Below are positions 8,231-16,742 of a stretch of DNA of 61,055 nt, piece by piece (position 1 is the stretch's first letter; each line of letters begins with the position of its first letter). The notes below the pieces were generated by a model. It saw nothing but the letters and a program-made list of their open reading frames with translations, did not search any database and was not told where the DNA came from. The translations under genes and the position numbers were made by a program. Source of the DNA: an uncultured Granulosicoccus sp. (GTDB taxonomy: Bacteria > Pseudomonadota > Gammaproteobacteria > Granulosicoccales > Granulosicoccaceae); assembly GCA_937924505.1 (NCBI GenBank), contig CALDSR010000020.1:1-61055 (forward strand), read 5' to 3'.

Positions 8231-8290
8231 TGGGCTGATTGAACCGTGTTCTGATACCTCAGATCAGGCATGAATCTCCTGGAAAACCAA

Positions 8291-9847
8291 TTAATTCAAA
8301 CGTTTACGCTCATTCGATGGCGGTATAGCCATTGATTCACGATACTTGGCTACGGTTCTTCGCGCAACCTGTATACCCTCAGCGACCAAAGTACTGGCGA
8401 TCTTGCTGTCGGAAAGCGGTTTTGTGGCGTCTTCCGCGGCGATGAATTTGCGAATCATGGCGCGTATCGCAGTTGCCGAGCATTCCCCGCCATTGGCTGT
8501 CGAAACATGACTGGAGAAGAAATACTTGAATTCAAAAATGCCACGCGGGGTGTGAATGTATTTTTGTGTGGTAACTCGTGAAATGGTGGATTCGTGCAGG
8601 CTCAGCTGCTCGGCGATGTCGCGCAAGACCAATGGTTTCATGGCTTCATCACCGTATTCGAGGAAGCTGCGCTGACGTTCGACGATGGCCGTGGCAACTC
8701 TTAGCAGCGTCTCGTTGCGACTTTGCAAACTCTTGATGAACCAGCGAGCCTCCTGCAGGTGATTGCGCATGAAGTTGTTGTCTGCACTTTTGTCGGCCCG
8801 CTTGACCATGCCCGCATAGAGTGCGTTTATGCCGAGCTTTGGTGCGATATCGGGATTCAACTCGACCCGCCATACCCCTTTGACCTTCTTGACGAAGACA
8901 TCAGGCACGATGTACTGGTCGTGATCATTGACGAGCTGCCGGCCAGGACGAGGGTTCAGACTGCGAATGAGTGCGATAGCTTCCTGTAACTGTTCGTCGT
9001 TGATCTTGAACAAACGGCGTAGCCGTGCGAAGTCGTGTGATGCCAACAGATCCAGGTGATCTTTGACAATGCCTCGAGCATGCATGACAGTGTCCGAATC
9101 AGTCATTTGTGACAATTGAATGGTCATGCATTCACTGGCGTCACGCGCACCGCAACCCGCTGGGTCAAGATGCTGAACGAGGTGGAGGACTGATTCAAAT
9201 TCATCTTCGGTGTACATCTCCTCGGGGAGATTGAAGTCGCGATTCAGACCTTCAAGCAAAGTCTCCACGTCGTCAAGCAAGTAACCGTTATTGTCGACGG
9301 CATCGATGATGGTCTCGGCAATTACCTGGTCCCGTTCCGACAGTGGGGCAAAACGGATTTGCTCGTTCAAGTGATCTTGAATACTTGAAATGCCAGAGTT
9401 GTGAAACTCCGTGAAGTCACGCGACTCACCGTCGCTACCGGCACTGTTGGCACTCATCGGTGAGGCGGCCTCGTAAATATCTTCCCAGGCACTATCGACC
9501 GGCAGGTCCTCGGGCAACATATCTTCGCTGGCACCGGAGACGTCGATGGCCTGCGTGTCGTCGCTGGTGACATCGCCTCCAGCATCAAATTCGGCGCTGG
9601 CCGCTTCCGCAACCTGCTTTTCCTCTTCGCGCTTTGCTTCACGCGTCTCCTTGGATTCATTGGCGAGATCCGCTTCTCGCGGTTCGCCGGATTCTTCTTC
9701 CATCTCCAGCATCGGGTTGTTCTCGAGAGCACTCTGGATCTCGGTTTGCAACTCCAGGGTTGAGAGTTGCAAGAGCTTGATCGCCTGTTGGAGCTGAGGC
9801 GTCATGGCCAGAGATTGGCCCATCTTAATCTGCAGAGACTGTTTCAT
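8291..9847 (-). CDS. rpoN: RNA polymerase sigma-54 factor
   Basis: Alternative sigma factor recognising -24/-12 promoters and needing AAA+ activators. 518 aa. Region I (1-50) is the Gln/Leu-rich activator-interacting segment (KMGQSLAMTPQLQQAIKLLQ). It is followed by an acidic region II (about 50-160), the core-binding domain, a helix-turn-helix (ISRVTTQKYIHTPRG), and the RpoN box ARRTVAKYRE near the C-terminus. Sits in its conserved place after lptB and before hpf. A near-consensus sigma-54 promoter is found elsewhere in this window (58979-58995). Confidence 0.97.
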   Translation of the reverse strand: MKQSLQIKMGQSLAMTPQLQQAIKLLQLSTLELQTEIQSALENNPMLEMEEESGEPREADLANESKETREAKREEEKQVAEAASAEFDAGGDVTSDDTQAIDVSGASEDMLPEDLPVDSAWEDIYEAASPMSANSAGSDGESRDFTEFHNSGISSIQDHLNEQIRFAPLSERDQVIAETIIDAVDNNGYLLDDVETLLEGLNRDFNLPEEMYTEDEFESVLHLVQHLDPAGCGARDASECMTIQLSQMTDSDTVMHARGIVKDHLDLLASHDFARLRRLFKINDEQLQEAIALIRSLNPRPGRQLVNDHDQYIVPDVFVKKVKGVWRVELNPDIAPKLGINALYAGMVKRADKSADNNFMRNHLQEARWFIKSLQSRNETLLRVATAIVERQRSFLEYGDEAMKPLVLRDIAEQLSLHESTISRVTTQKYIHTPRGIFEFKYFFSSHVSTANGGECSATAIRAMIRKFIAAEDATKPLSDSKIASTLVAEGIQVARRTVAKYRESMAIPPSNERKRLN

Positions 9848-10015
9848 TCAGAATGTCCAGGAAGCCCGATAAGCGGTAGGAACAAAGGATCTAAAAGCCG
9901 AAGCTCATAGCGAAAGGCAAGAATTCGGCCCTTTTCGAGTATGGCTGATCTGCAGTGGATTACAAACTGGTAGCAGTGATTTGTATAGCGGCGTGGGTAA
10001 GTTGCGTTTTCAGGC

Positions 10016-10744
10016 TCAAATCGAGAAATTGTCGCCGAGGTACACATTTTTTACTTCCTCATTGTTCAGCACGACGTCAGCGGTGCCTTCGGCAATCAGC
10101 TTGCCGCCACTCAAGATATAGGCCCTGTCGCAGATACCCAAAGTTTCGCGAACATTGTGATCGGTGATCAAAACGCCAATATTGCGTTCTTTCAGGTGTG
10201 TAATGATACGTTGGATATCCAGTATGGAAATGGGATCAACTCCGGCAAATGGCTCATCCAGGAGAATGAAGCCAGGGTCAGCGGACAATGCGCGAGCAAT
10301 CTCGACTCGCCGTCGTTCACCACCGGACAGGCTGACACCGAGGCTGTCGCGAATATGCCCGATCTGTAATTCTTCGAGCAATGATTCGAGTCGGTCGCGT
10401 CTTGCTGTTTTGTCGAGCCCTCGTCGAGTTTCAAGTATCGCCATGATGTTTTGCGATACGGTAAGTTGCCGAAATACCGATGCCTCCTGCGGCAGGTAAC
10501 CCACACCGAGTCGTGCGCGTGAGTGCATCGGATGATGAGTAATATCAGTGTCGTCAAGCAGTATGCGACCCTGGTCCGGTTTGACCAGTCCCACCACCAT
10601 GTAAAAACAGGTGGTTTTGCCGGCCCCGTTGGGACCAAGCAATCCGACCACATCGCCACTGGACACACTTAACGATACGCCTTCAAGAATGCGGCGTTTT
10701 TTGTAAGCCTTGTGGAGAGACTCGGCTTTGAGTGTTCGGGACAT
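10016..10744 (-). CDS. lptB: LPS export ABC transporter ATPase LptB
   Basis: Cytosolic ATPase of the LptB2FGC complex that extracts lipopolysaccharide from the inner membrane. 242 aa. Walker [11 protein letters not shown]-loop near [11 protein letters not shown] signature [15 protein letters not shown], Walker [14 protein letters not shown] and switch His in [11 protein letters not shown] are all intact. The start overlaps the lptA stop by one base (TAATG), indicating translational coupling. The permeases lptF/lptG are not in this window. Confidence 0.97.
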   Translation of the reverse strand: MSRTLKAESLHKAYKKRRILEGVSLSVSSGDVVGLLGPNGAGKTTCFYMVVGLVKPDQGRILLDDTDITHHPMHSRARLGVGYLPQEASVFRQLTVSQNIMAILETRRGLDKTARRDRLESLLEELQIGHIRDSLGVSLSGGERRRVEIARALSADPGFILLDEPFAGVDPISILDIQRIITHLKERNIGVLITDHNVRETLGICDRAYILSGGKLIAEGTADVVLNNEEVKNVYLGDNFSI

Positions 10745-11271
10745 TAGCGTTTGGGCGGTTCGATGCGAATGGTCACACGGCCAGTGTCCTTGCTGCCTTC
10801 GGCGCTGACCGTTTGCGTTCGCACATTGAATTCGATGCGTTCGCTTTGGATGTTTCTTTGCGGCTGGCTTAATTTTGCAGCGCCTGAAAGCACCAGTGAG
10901 CCGTCAAGTGCATCGTAATTGACTTCTCTTGCCTCACCTTTCAGTAACTCTCCCGCCTCGTTCTCCTGTTCGTATCGAATCGGCGAGCCCTTGCCATCGA
11001 TACGTGCCAGCGCATTGTTTTTCAGGGTAATTTCTATGCTGTCAGCCGTGATCCTCATGGTACCCTGGCGAATTTCGACATTGCCGATCAATTTCTGAGT
11101 ACCTGCCCTGTCGTCATATTCAGAGCGATCGGCACTGACATCGATCGGTTGTTGAAGATCGCTTTCGCGTGCCATTGCCGAGCTTGTTGGTAGCGCGAAA
11201 CAGATTACGGCAACAAGAAACAAGAGCTGTTCAAGCAACGTCAATCGACACGTTTGTGACTTGAGGTTCAT
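10744..11271 (-). CDS. lptA: Periplasmic LPS-bridge protein LptA
   Basis: Soluble periplasmic protein that polymerises into the bridge carrying LPS from LptC to the outer-membrane LptD. From ATG 11271 it has 175 aa with a signal peptide (hydrophobic [13 protein letters not shown], cleavage near SSAMA), then an OstA/LptA beta-jellyroll with [13 protein letters not shown] and [26 protein letters not shown]. An in-frame ATG at 11298 would overlap lptC by 23 bp and give a longer N-region; the later start gives a cleaner signal peptide. Overlaps lptB by one base. Confidence 0.93.
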   Translation of the reverse strand: MNLKSQTCRLTLLEQLLFLVAVICFALPTSSAMARESDLQQPIDVSADRSEYDDRAGTQKLIGNVEIRQGTMRITADSIEITLKNNALARIDGKGSPIRYEQENEAGELLKGEAREVNYDALDGSLVLSGAAKLSQPQRNIQSERIEFNVRTQTVSAEGSKDTGRVTIRIEPPKR

Positions 11272-11275
11272 TTGA

Positions 11276-11875
11276 TCAAGGTTCTGTCGGTGGATCATAG
11301 CGTCCGGTTACCTGTGAGATCAGAACAAGCTTGCCGTCATCGATCGCGGACTGCAAGCCAACCGCATCAAGGCGCCAGTTTTGCCCCTTGATGGTAATTG
11401 CCTTGTCAGTCCTGACGAGGTTATTGTCGGTTTCAACCTGAATATCACTGGTGGTGATAGTGATCGATTCATCAGTATTGCTCAGGCGCTGTACGGTGAC
11501 GTCACCCTGCAGCGTGAGCACATCAGGGTTTGTGTCGAAACGACCCTCACCGGATACCAGATGCCAGCTGGCTGCCGGTCGGTGCATGGTCATTACCGGC
11601 TTGATTATTTGTGAATGGTCATCTTCGGGATAGTGGGCCAACGACTGTCCATGCAATTCATACTCAAGATATCCCTTGTCGGTAAACCTTCGGGTGACGA
11701 ACTCTTCCAGGTAGTAGTCAGAGCGGGTGTCCTTCATGTCGATGGTGGCTTCGTCCGCAATGGTCGCGGGATCTTCAACCCAGTCGCGAACGACAATGGC
11801 GATAATAATAAGCGGCACCAGAGGCCAGTAACGCGAAAGTATGCGCAATAAACTGGCCCAGGCAGTTGTCAGCAC
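11276..11875 (-). CDS. lptC: LPS export system protein LptC
   Basis: Bitopic inner-membrane protein that hands LPS from LptB2FG to LptA. 199 aa, one N-terminal membrane anchor (about residues 12-28, YWPLVPLIIIAIVV), then a periplasmic jellyroll resembling LptA (DYYLEEFVTRRFTDKGYLEYELHG, DVLTLQGDVTVQR). Starts with GTG overlapping the kdsD stop by one base (TAGTG). In E. coli kdsC lies between kdsD and lptC; here the two genes abut and kdsC is missing. Confidence 0.93.
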   Translation of the reverse strand: MLTTAWASLLRILSRYWPLVPLIIIAIVVRDWVEDPATIADEATIDMKDTRSDYYLEEFVTRRFTDKGYLEYELHGQSLAHYPEDDHSQIIKPVMTMHRPAASWHLVSGEGRFDTNPDVLTLQGDVTVQRLSNTDESITITTSDIQVETDNNLVRTDKAITIKGQNWRLDAVGLQSAIDDGKLVLISQVTGRYDPPTEP

Positions 11876-12873
11876 TAGACGACACCTGCATTGAGCATTG
11901 CATGCATGGTTATGACACCGATAAGTTTGTTGTCAGCAACAACTGGTAGTGCCGTGATGCGATTGTCTTGCATCTGATTGATCGCGGCGACAGCGAGTGC
12001 GCCGGGTTCTATCGTTTTTGGTGCCGGCGTCATGAGACTTTTGATACTGGTTGATCGAACATCAATATCTTGATCGAAAGCTCTACGCAAATCACCGTCG
12101 GTAAAGATACCAATCAGTTGGTTTTCTGCGTTCACGACCACTACCATGCCGAGTCCCTTGGCTGTGATTTTTACCAGCGCCTCCTTGAGTTCGGCTGAAT
12201 CTGGCACAACAGGCATATCGTTACCGGTGACCATCAAATCTTCAACACGCATCAACAGACGTCGACCCAGACGGCCACCAGGGTGAGATCGGGCAAAATC
12301 GTTTTCGTCAAATCCGCGAGCACTCAGTAGCGCAATAGCCAATGCATCGCCCATCGCCAATGTTGCGGTGGTGCTGGCCGTGGGAGCCAGACCGAGCGGG
12401 CAGGCCTCACGTTCGACACTGGTATCCAAGGCTGCATCTGCGGATTTCGACAAGGTGGAGTCCATCTCGCCACAGAGGCTGATCAGCGGAATCCCCAAAC
12501 GCTTGATGCCCGGAAGTAGGGCGACCAGTTCTGCTGAAGACCCCGAATAGGAGATACCAATGATTACGTCGCCCGACTGCAACATGCCAAGATCACCATG
12601 GCTGGCCTCAGCTGCGTGTAGAAAAAATGCGGGACTGCCGGTACTGGCCAGAGTGGCGGCAAGCTTCGCACCGATGTGGCCTGATTTGCCAATACCGCAC
12701 ACGACAATGCGTCCGCGGCAATCGAGCAATAGTCGACAAGCTTTGACAAAGGCGTCGTCAATTCGGGATTCAAGCCTCGCGACAGCGCTGGCTTCAGTCT
12801 GAATGACTGCAACGCCGAGTTCTTTCAGCGAGGCATCAAAGCTATCTTTGCGTGAAGTGTCGGCTTGTGGCAC
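11875..12873 (-). CDS. kdsD: Arabinose-5-phosphate isomerase KdsD/KpsF
   Basis: Converts ribulose-5-phosphate to arabinose-5-phosphate, the first step to the LPS sugar KDO. 332 aa: an N-terminal SIS sugar-isomerase domain (about 40-190, with GIGKSGHIGAKLAATLASTG and the GDVIIGISYSG motif) and two C-terminal CBS domains (about 210-330). The usual GTG start (12873) is the only reasonable one. It lies 48 bp downstream of mlaA on the same strand and is coupled to lptC. Confidence 0.95.
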   Translation of the reverse strand: MPQADTSRKDSFDASLKELGVAVIQTEASAVARLESRIDDAFVKACRLLLDCRGRIVVCGIGKSGHIGAKLAATLASTGSPAFFLHAAEASHGDLGMLQSGDVIIGISYSGSSAELVALLPGIKRLGIPLISLCGEMDSTLSKSADAALDTSVEREACPLGLAPTASTTATLAMGDALAIALLSARGFDENDFARSHPGGRLGRRLLMRVEDLMVTGNDMPVVPDSAELKEALVKITAKGLGMVVVVNAENQLIGIFTDGDLRRAFDQDIDVRSTSIKSLMTPAPKTIEPGALAVAAINQMQDNRITALPVVADNKLIGVITMHAMLNAGVV

Positions 12874-12921
12874 AGGATGTGATCTTGACAGCTCTTTGAG
12901 CCTTGATACTAACCGATGCGT

Positions 12922-13758
12922 TCAAGATTCATCGAGCTCGTCCAATTCATCGAGCTCATCTAATTCATCCAGTTCGTCGAGTTCATCTAATTCATCGAGC
13001 TCGTCCAGCTCATCCAATTCATCCAGTTCGTCTAATTCATCCCCGCCTGATGTGCCGATCCCTACCTCTCGCTTGTTATCCCAGGTATTGCGGCGATGGT
13101 TCTGAACCCAGAAATCGCGGAGCAGCAGATAGGGATCGAGTGCGGAATCAAGAAAATTGCCGGCGGAGAGTAGCTTTGCCCGGAGGCTGACGACATTGAC
13201 AACCGTGAGGGCCGTTTCAGTTGAACTATCGTCGATGATCTCGCCCGGAATATCCAGTGCGGAGGCTTGAACAACCAGTCCAGCGGTTGAACGGGCATGG
13301 TTGGGGCCTAAAAAAGGCAGCATCAAAAAAGGTCCTTCACCGACGCCCCAGACGCCGAGCGTTTGCGAAAAATTCTCGTTGTGTTTGACCAGGCCGGCGC
13401 GGGTACCGACATCCCAGATGCCGAGAATACCTGCTGTGGTGTTGTAAAATAATCGCGTGCCGTCACTGGCGGCTTGACGAAATTTGCCTTGCAACAGATC
13501 GTTGATTACCACGTTGATATCGTCAATGTTTCTGAAAAAATTTGACACCCCTGTCTCAACGATATCGGGTAATACGAAACGGTAACCTTTGGCGACAGGC
13601 TTCAATATGGCGCGATCCAGCGCATCATTGAATTTATAGATCTTTCGGTTAGTGTTTTCATACGGGTCGTATACCGGCCCGGTTGGAGAATTTGTGGCAC
13701 AAGCGCCAAGGAATGAGGCAAGCAGTAAGATAAATACCGAGGGTGCAATACGAGACAT
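12922..13758 (-). CDS. mlaA: Outer-membrane lipoprotein MlaA (VacJ) with Asp-Glu-Leu repeat tail
   Basis: Removes phospholipids from the outer leaflet of the outer membrane and passes them to MlaC. 278 aa. Lipoprotein signal with lipobox LGA-C (Cys20). The MlaA core (about 30-235) has YDPYENTNRKIYKFND, VETGVSNFFRNIDD, GTRLFYNTTAGILGIWDV and FLMLPFLGPNHARST. After a SGG linker comes a tail of 12 perfect DEL triplets closed by DES, which is not part of the family. The codons vary between repeats. Divergent from mlaFEDCB, so the complete Mla pathway is encoded here. Upstream of kdsD in the same direction. Confidence 0.95.
   Translation of the reverse strand: MSRIAPSVFILLLASFLGACATNSPTGPVYDPYENTNRKIYKFNDALDRAILKPVAKGYRFVLPDIVETGVSNFFRNIDDINVVINDLLQGKFRQAASDGTRLFYNTTAGILGIWDVGTRAGLVKHNENFSQTLGVWGVGEGPFLMLPFLGPNHARSTAGLVVQASALDIPGEIIDDSSTETALTVVNVVSLRAKLLSAGNFLDSALDPYLLLRDFWVQNHRRNTWDNKREVGIGTSGGDELDELDELDELDELDELDELDELDELDELDELDELDES
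12934..13041 (-). repeat. Twelve 9-bp coding repeats (Asp-Glu-Leu) at the 3' end of mlaA
   Basis: Twelve consecutive in-frame 9-bp units encode DEL. The Leu codon changes among CTC, TTG, TTA and CTG, and Asp/Glu codons also vary, so the array is conserved as protein while the DNA units have drifted. Read on the opposite strand it gives a meaningless Ser/Asn-rich frame. Confidence 0.95.
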
Positions 13759-13810
13759 GATTTAGTGTGGGAGTGGCTGCAGTTTCATCCTGCCGATCAA
13801 GTGCGTCATT

Positions 13811-13870
13811 GTAGCTGAGAGTACGGATCGTATTGCCTGTGACAAATATTCGGCGCTTCTGTTCAGCTAC
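13811..13870. promoter_or_regulatory. Inverted repeat in the mlaA-mlaF divergent promoter region
   Basis: Perfect 8-bp arms GTAGCTGA (13811-13818) and TCAGCTAC (13863-13870) separated by 44 bp, with a smaller palindrome TACG-GAT-CGTA (13822-13832) inside. It lies in the 181-bp spacer that must hold both promoters, so it is a candidate operator or looping site. No convincing -35/-10 pair was identified here. Confidence 0.4.
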
Positions 13871-13939
13871 TAACGTACCGATTACGAGACAATAGGGGTA
13901 TAAACCGAAACTGGTATAGATGATGCGAGCAAAACGCGC

Positions 13940-14812
13940 ATGAGCTCAACTCTACTCAACAACAATCACGACGCCGCTGGCGCCGCTGATATCTCGCCTG
14001 ATGGCGAGACACTCGTGTCGATTCGCGACCTGCATTTTTCGCGTGGATCAAAGCATATTTTTCGTGGACTGAATGTCGATATACCGCGCGGCAAGGTCAC
14101 GACGATCATGGGGCCCAGTGGTACTGGCAAGACAACGCTGCTGAAAATGATTGGTGGGCAGTTGAAACCGGCCAAGGGGACCATAACCGTGGATGGCCTC
14201 AATGTCGGCAAACTCAATCGCAGCAGTCTGTACGAATTGCGAAAACGTCTCGGCATGTTGTTTCAATCTGGTGCTTTGTTGACAGACCTCTCCGTGTTTG
14301 AAAATGTCGCCTTTCCGTTACGTGAGCATACTGATTTACCGGAGAGTCTTATCAGCCACCTGGTATTGATGCGACTCCATGCCGTTGGTTTACGTGGTGC
14401 TCGTGATCTTTCACCGGCTGAACTTTCAGGTGGTATGGCACGGCGCGCAGCGCTCGCCCGCGCACTTGTCTTTGATCCGATGATGATCATGTATGACGAG
14501 CCGTTTACCGGTCAGGATCCAATATCCATGGGTGTTTTGCTCGAATTGATTCAAACCGTCAACTCAGCGCTCGGTTTGACCAGTCTGATCGTTTCTCACG
14601 ATCTGGAAGAATCCTTGTCGATATCGGATTACGTCGTCATCATCTCTGAAGGGGTGGTGGTCGAAACCGGATCACCGGAAGAACTCAAGCATTCTTCATC
14701 CGAATGGGTACAGCAATTTCTGCAGGGTAAGCCGGACGGACCTGTGCCTTTTCAAGTGCCTGCGCCGGATTACGCGACAGAATTACTCGGTGATACGGGA
14801 GCGGTCAAGTGA
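13940..14812 (+). CDS. mlaF: Phospholipid ABC transporter ATPase MlaF
   Basis: Cytosolic ATPase of the inner-membrane MlaFEDB complex moving phospholipids between the inner membrane and MlaC. 290 aa. Walker A GPSGTGKTT, signature LSGGMARRAALARAL, Walker B MIMYDEPFTGQDP and switch His in LIVSHDLEE are intact. The first 25 residues are a non-conserved Asn/Ala/Asp-rich extension, so the true start could be slightly downstream. The stop overlaps the mlaE GTG by four bases. Confidence 0.95.
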   Translation: MSSTLLNNNHDAAGAADISPDGETLVSIRDLHFSRGSKHIFRGLNVDIPRGKVTTIMGPSGTGKTTLLKMIGGQLKPAKGTITVDGLNVGKLNRSSLYELRKRLGMLFQSGALLTDLSVFENVAFPLREHTDLPESLISHLVLMRLHAVGLRGARDLSPAELSGGMARRAALARALVFDPMMIMYDEPFTGQDPISMGVLLELIQTVNSALGLTSLIVSHDLEESLSISDYVVIISEGVVVETGSPEELKHSSSEWVQQFLQGKPDGPVPFQVPAPDYATELLGDTGAVK

Positions 14813-15582
14813 CAAGTTTTCTCGCCAATTTTGGCCGATTCTGGCTGGATATGTTGGAGCGTTTGGGCCGCGGAACCGTGTTCCTGCTACAGATGATCCT
14901 GTCTGTGCCATCCCTGTTACCGCGTTTTTCACTGGTGATGAAGCAATTGCATGCATCGGGTGTCATGACCTTGTCCATCATTCTGGTTTCCGGACTTTTT
15001 GTCGGCATGGTTTTGGCGCTGCAGGGCTATAACACCTTGATTGACTTTGGCGCCGAAGAATCCATTGGTACAGTGGTCGCGCTGACGTTGGTACGAGAGC
15101 TTGGCCCCGTTGTGACCGGCTTGCTATTTGCCGGTCGTGCCGGCTCCGCGATGACAGCGGAGATTGGCTTGATGAAAGCGACTGAACAATTGTCTGGTCT
15201 CGAGATGATGGCGGTTGATCCATTCAAGCGTGTGTTTGCACCGCGCTTTCTCGCAGGCTTTATTGCTCTGCCAATGCTTGCGGCGATGTTCAGTGCCGTT
15301 GGCGTGTTGGGAGGTTATCTGGTCGGTGTCGAGGTGCTGGGTGTTGACGCCGGGGCGTACTGGTCACAAATGCAGAGCGCGGTCAGTTTTACTCATGATG
15401 TTCTGAACGGATTGATCAAGGCGGTTGTCTTTGGATTGGTGGTGAGCTGGATCGCCATTTTTGAAGGCGCCGATTGTATTCCAACCTCCGAAGGGGTCAG
15501 TAGTGCGACGACCCGGACGGTGGTGTATTCATCATTGGCGGTGTTGGGGCTCGATTTCGTCCTGACTGCCATCATGTTCTAG
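14809..15582 (+). CDS. mlaE: Phospholipid ABC transporter permease MlaE
   Basis: Inner-membrane permease of the Mla complex, 257 aa, MlaE/YrbE family. An amphipathic N-terminal helix is followed by about five membrane helices. The family signatures LVRELGPVVTGLLFAGRAGSAMTAEIG and EQLSGLEMMAVDPFKRVFAPR are present. GTG start within the mlaF stop (GTGA) shows translational coupling, as usual for subunits made in equal amounts. Confidence 0.95.
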   Translation: MTSFLANFGRFWLDMLERLGRGTVFLLQMILSVPSLLPRFSLVMKQLHASGVMTLSIILVSGLFVGMVLALQGYNTLIDFGAEESIGTVVALTLVRELGPVVTGLLFAGRAGSAMTAEIGLMKATEQLSGLEMMAVDPFKRVFAPRFLAGFIALPMLAAMFSAVGVLGGYLVGVEVLGVDAGAYWSQMQSAVSFTHDVLNGLIKAVVFGLVVSWIAIFEGADCIPTSEGVSSATTRTVVYSSLAVLGLDFVLTAIMF

Positions 15583-15628
15583 CTCGACAGTCTGAAAATT
15601 GTATTATTTATTTAAATAGGCGACTCAA

Positions 15629-16087
15629 ATGACACGTTCGATTGAAATTCTGGTGGGGCTGTTCATGCTGTTATTTTTGGCAGCTATGCTCATTCTGACC
15701 ATGAAAGTTAGCAACCTGACCAGTTTGTCAGGGGGCGACGGCTACACCGTGACCGCCCGATTTGAAAATATCGGTGGACTCAAGCCGCGGGCGCCGGTGT
15801 CAGCGGGCGGTGTGAGGGTCGGACAAGTGAGCGACATCACATATGACCCTGAAACCTTCCAGGCGAATGTGACTCTGACCATTGATAGCGAGTTTTCGAA
15901 ATTTCCATTGGACACTACTGCCAGTATTTATACTGCGGGTCTTCTAGGTGAGCAATACATAGGCCTCGATCCGGGTGCCGAGGATGAATTTCTGGTCGAA
16001 GGGACAGAGATTACATTGACGCAATCAGCGCTAGTGCTCGAACGGCTGATTGGTCAGGTATTGTTCAGTCGTTCTGGCGGAAACTAG
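15629..16087 (+). CDS. mlaD: MCE-domain lipid-transport protein MlaD
   Basis: Single-span inner-membrane protein forming the hexameric periplasmic ring of the Mla complex. 152 aa: membrane anchor at about 5-28 (LVGLFMLLFLAAMLILTM), then one MCE domain (about 38-118: YTVTARFENIGGLKPRAPVSAGGVRVG). The C-terminal helix segment (LVLERLIGQVLF) lines the lipid pore in known structures. 46 bp after mlaE. Confidence 0.95.
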   Translation: MTRSIEILVGLFMLLFLAAMLILTMKVSNLTSLSGGDGYTVTARFENIGGLKPRAPVSAGGVRVGQVSDITYDPETFQANVTLTIDSEFSKFPLDTTASIYTAGLLGEQYIGLDPGAEDEFLVEGTEITLTQSALVLERLIGQVLFSRSGGN

Positions 16088-16108
16088 GCCAATATTTACG
16101 GAGCAACC

Positions 16109-16735
16109 ATGATCATTTCACTCAAAATACGTCAGACCTTGTTGGCCGCTGTTGCAGCTGTCGGGCTCATCGTACTCAATGTGCCTGCCATCGCAGCTGA
16201 AGACCATCCTGCACAGGAAATGGTCGAGGCAGCAATCGTTGAGCTGCGCACCGTACTGGAAAATGATCTGGACAAGATCAAGGCGGATCCGGCCTATCTG
16301 AAGTCTCGTGTCGACGAAATTATCGTACCCAACGTGGACTTCAACACCATGACCAAGCTCGCGGTTGGCAAGTTCTGGAAAAGAGCAAATCGCAATCAGA
16401 AAACTGAGCTGGTCAGTGAGTTTCAGACTTTGTTGATGAAAACCTACGCGGGCGCATTGACTGAATATAACGGTGAAACCATGCGTTTCGAACCATTTCG
16501 TCCAGAAAATCGCGACGACCGTGCGGTTGTCAGGTCCATCTTTTCTCCGACAAGCGGCAGTGATGTGCCTGTCACATACAAACTCCGCGACAAAAATGGC
16601 TGGAGTATTTACGACATCGAAGTCGATAACATCAGCTTGGTAACCAGCTACCGCTCGGCTTTCTCCAACCAGATCGAAAAAGGCGGCATCGCAGGTTTGC
16701 TCGACACGCTCAAGCAGCGTAACAACAGGTCTTGA
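16109..16735 (+). CDS. mlaC: Periplasmic phospholipid shuttle MlaC
   Basis: Soluble carrier between MlaFEDB and the outer-membrane MlaA complex. 208 aa; signal peptide (about 1-28, ending NVPAIAA), then the Tol-Tol-Ttg2 fold with DFNTMTKLAVGKFWKRANRNQKTELVSEFQTLL and YAGALTEYNGE. The next gene follows after 7 bp, continuing the mla operon. Confidence 0.94.
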   Translation: MIISLKIRQTLLAAVAAVGLIVLNVPAIAAEDHPAQEMVEAAIVELRTVLENDLDKIKADPAYLKSRVDEIIVPNVDFNTMTKLAVGKFWKRANRNQKTELVSEFQTLLMKTYAGALTEYNGETMRFEPFRPENRDDRAVVRSIFSPTSGSDVPVTYKLRDKNGWSIYDIEVDNISLVTSYRSAFSNQIEKGGIAGLLDTLKQRNNRS

Positions 16736-16742
16736 TCTGAGT

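Noticed and set aside
9454..9797. Alternative frames within the acidic region of rpoN
   Set aside because: Low-complexity Glu/Ala coding sequence generates open frames in other registers; rpoN is intact from end to end.
12934..13041. Short regularly spaced repeats resembling a CRISPR array
   Set aside because: Units are 9 bp, contiguous and in frame with mlaA; there are no spacers and no cas genes.
12803..13105. Plus-strand frame encoding a Ser/Asn-rich protein
   Set aside because: It is the reverse reading of the Asp-Glu-Leu repeats of mlaA and of kdsD; no protein family or ribosome-binding site.
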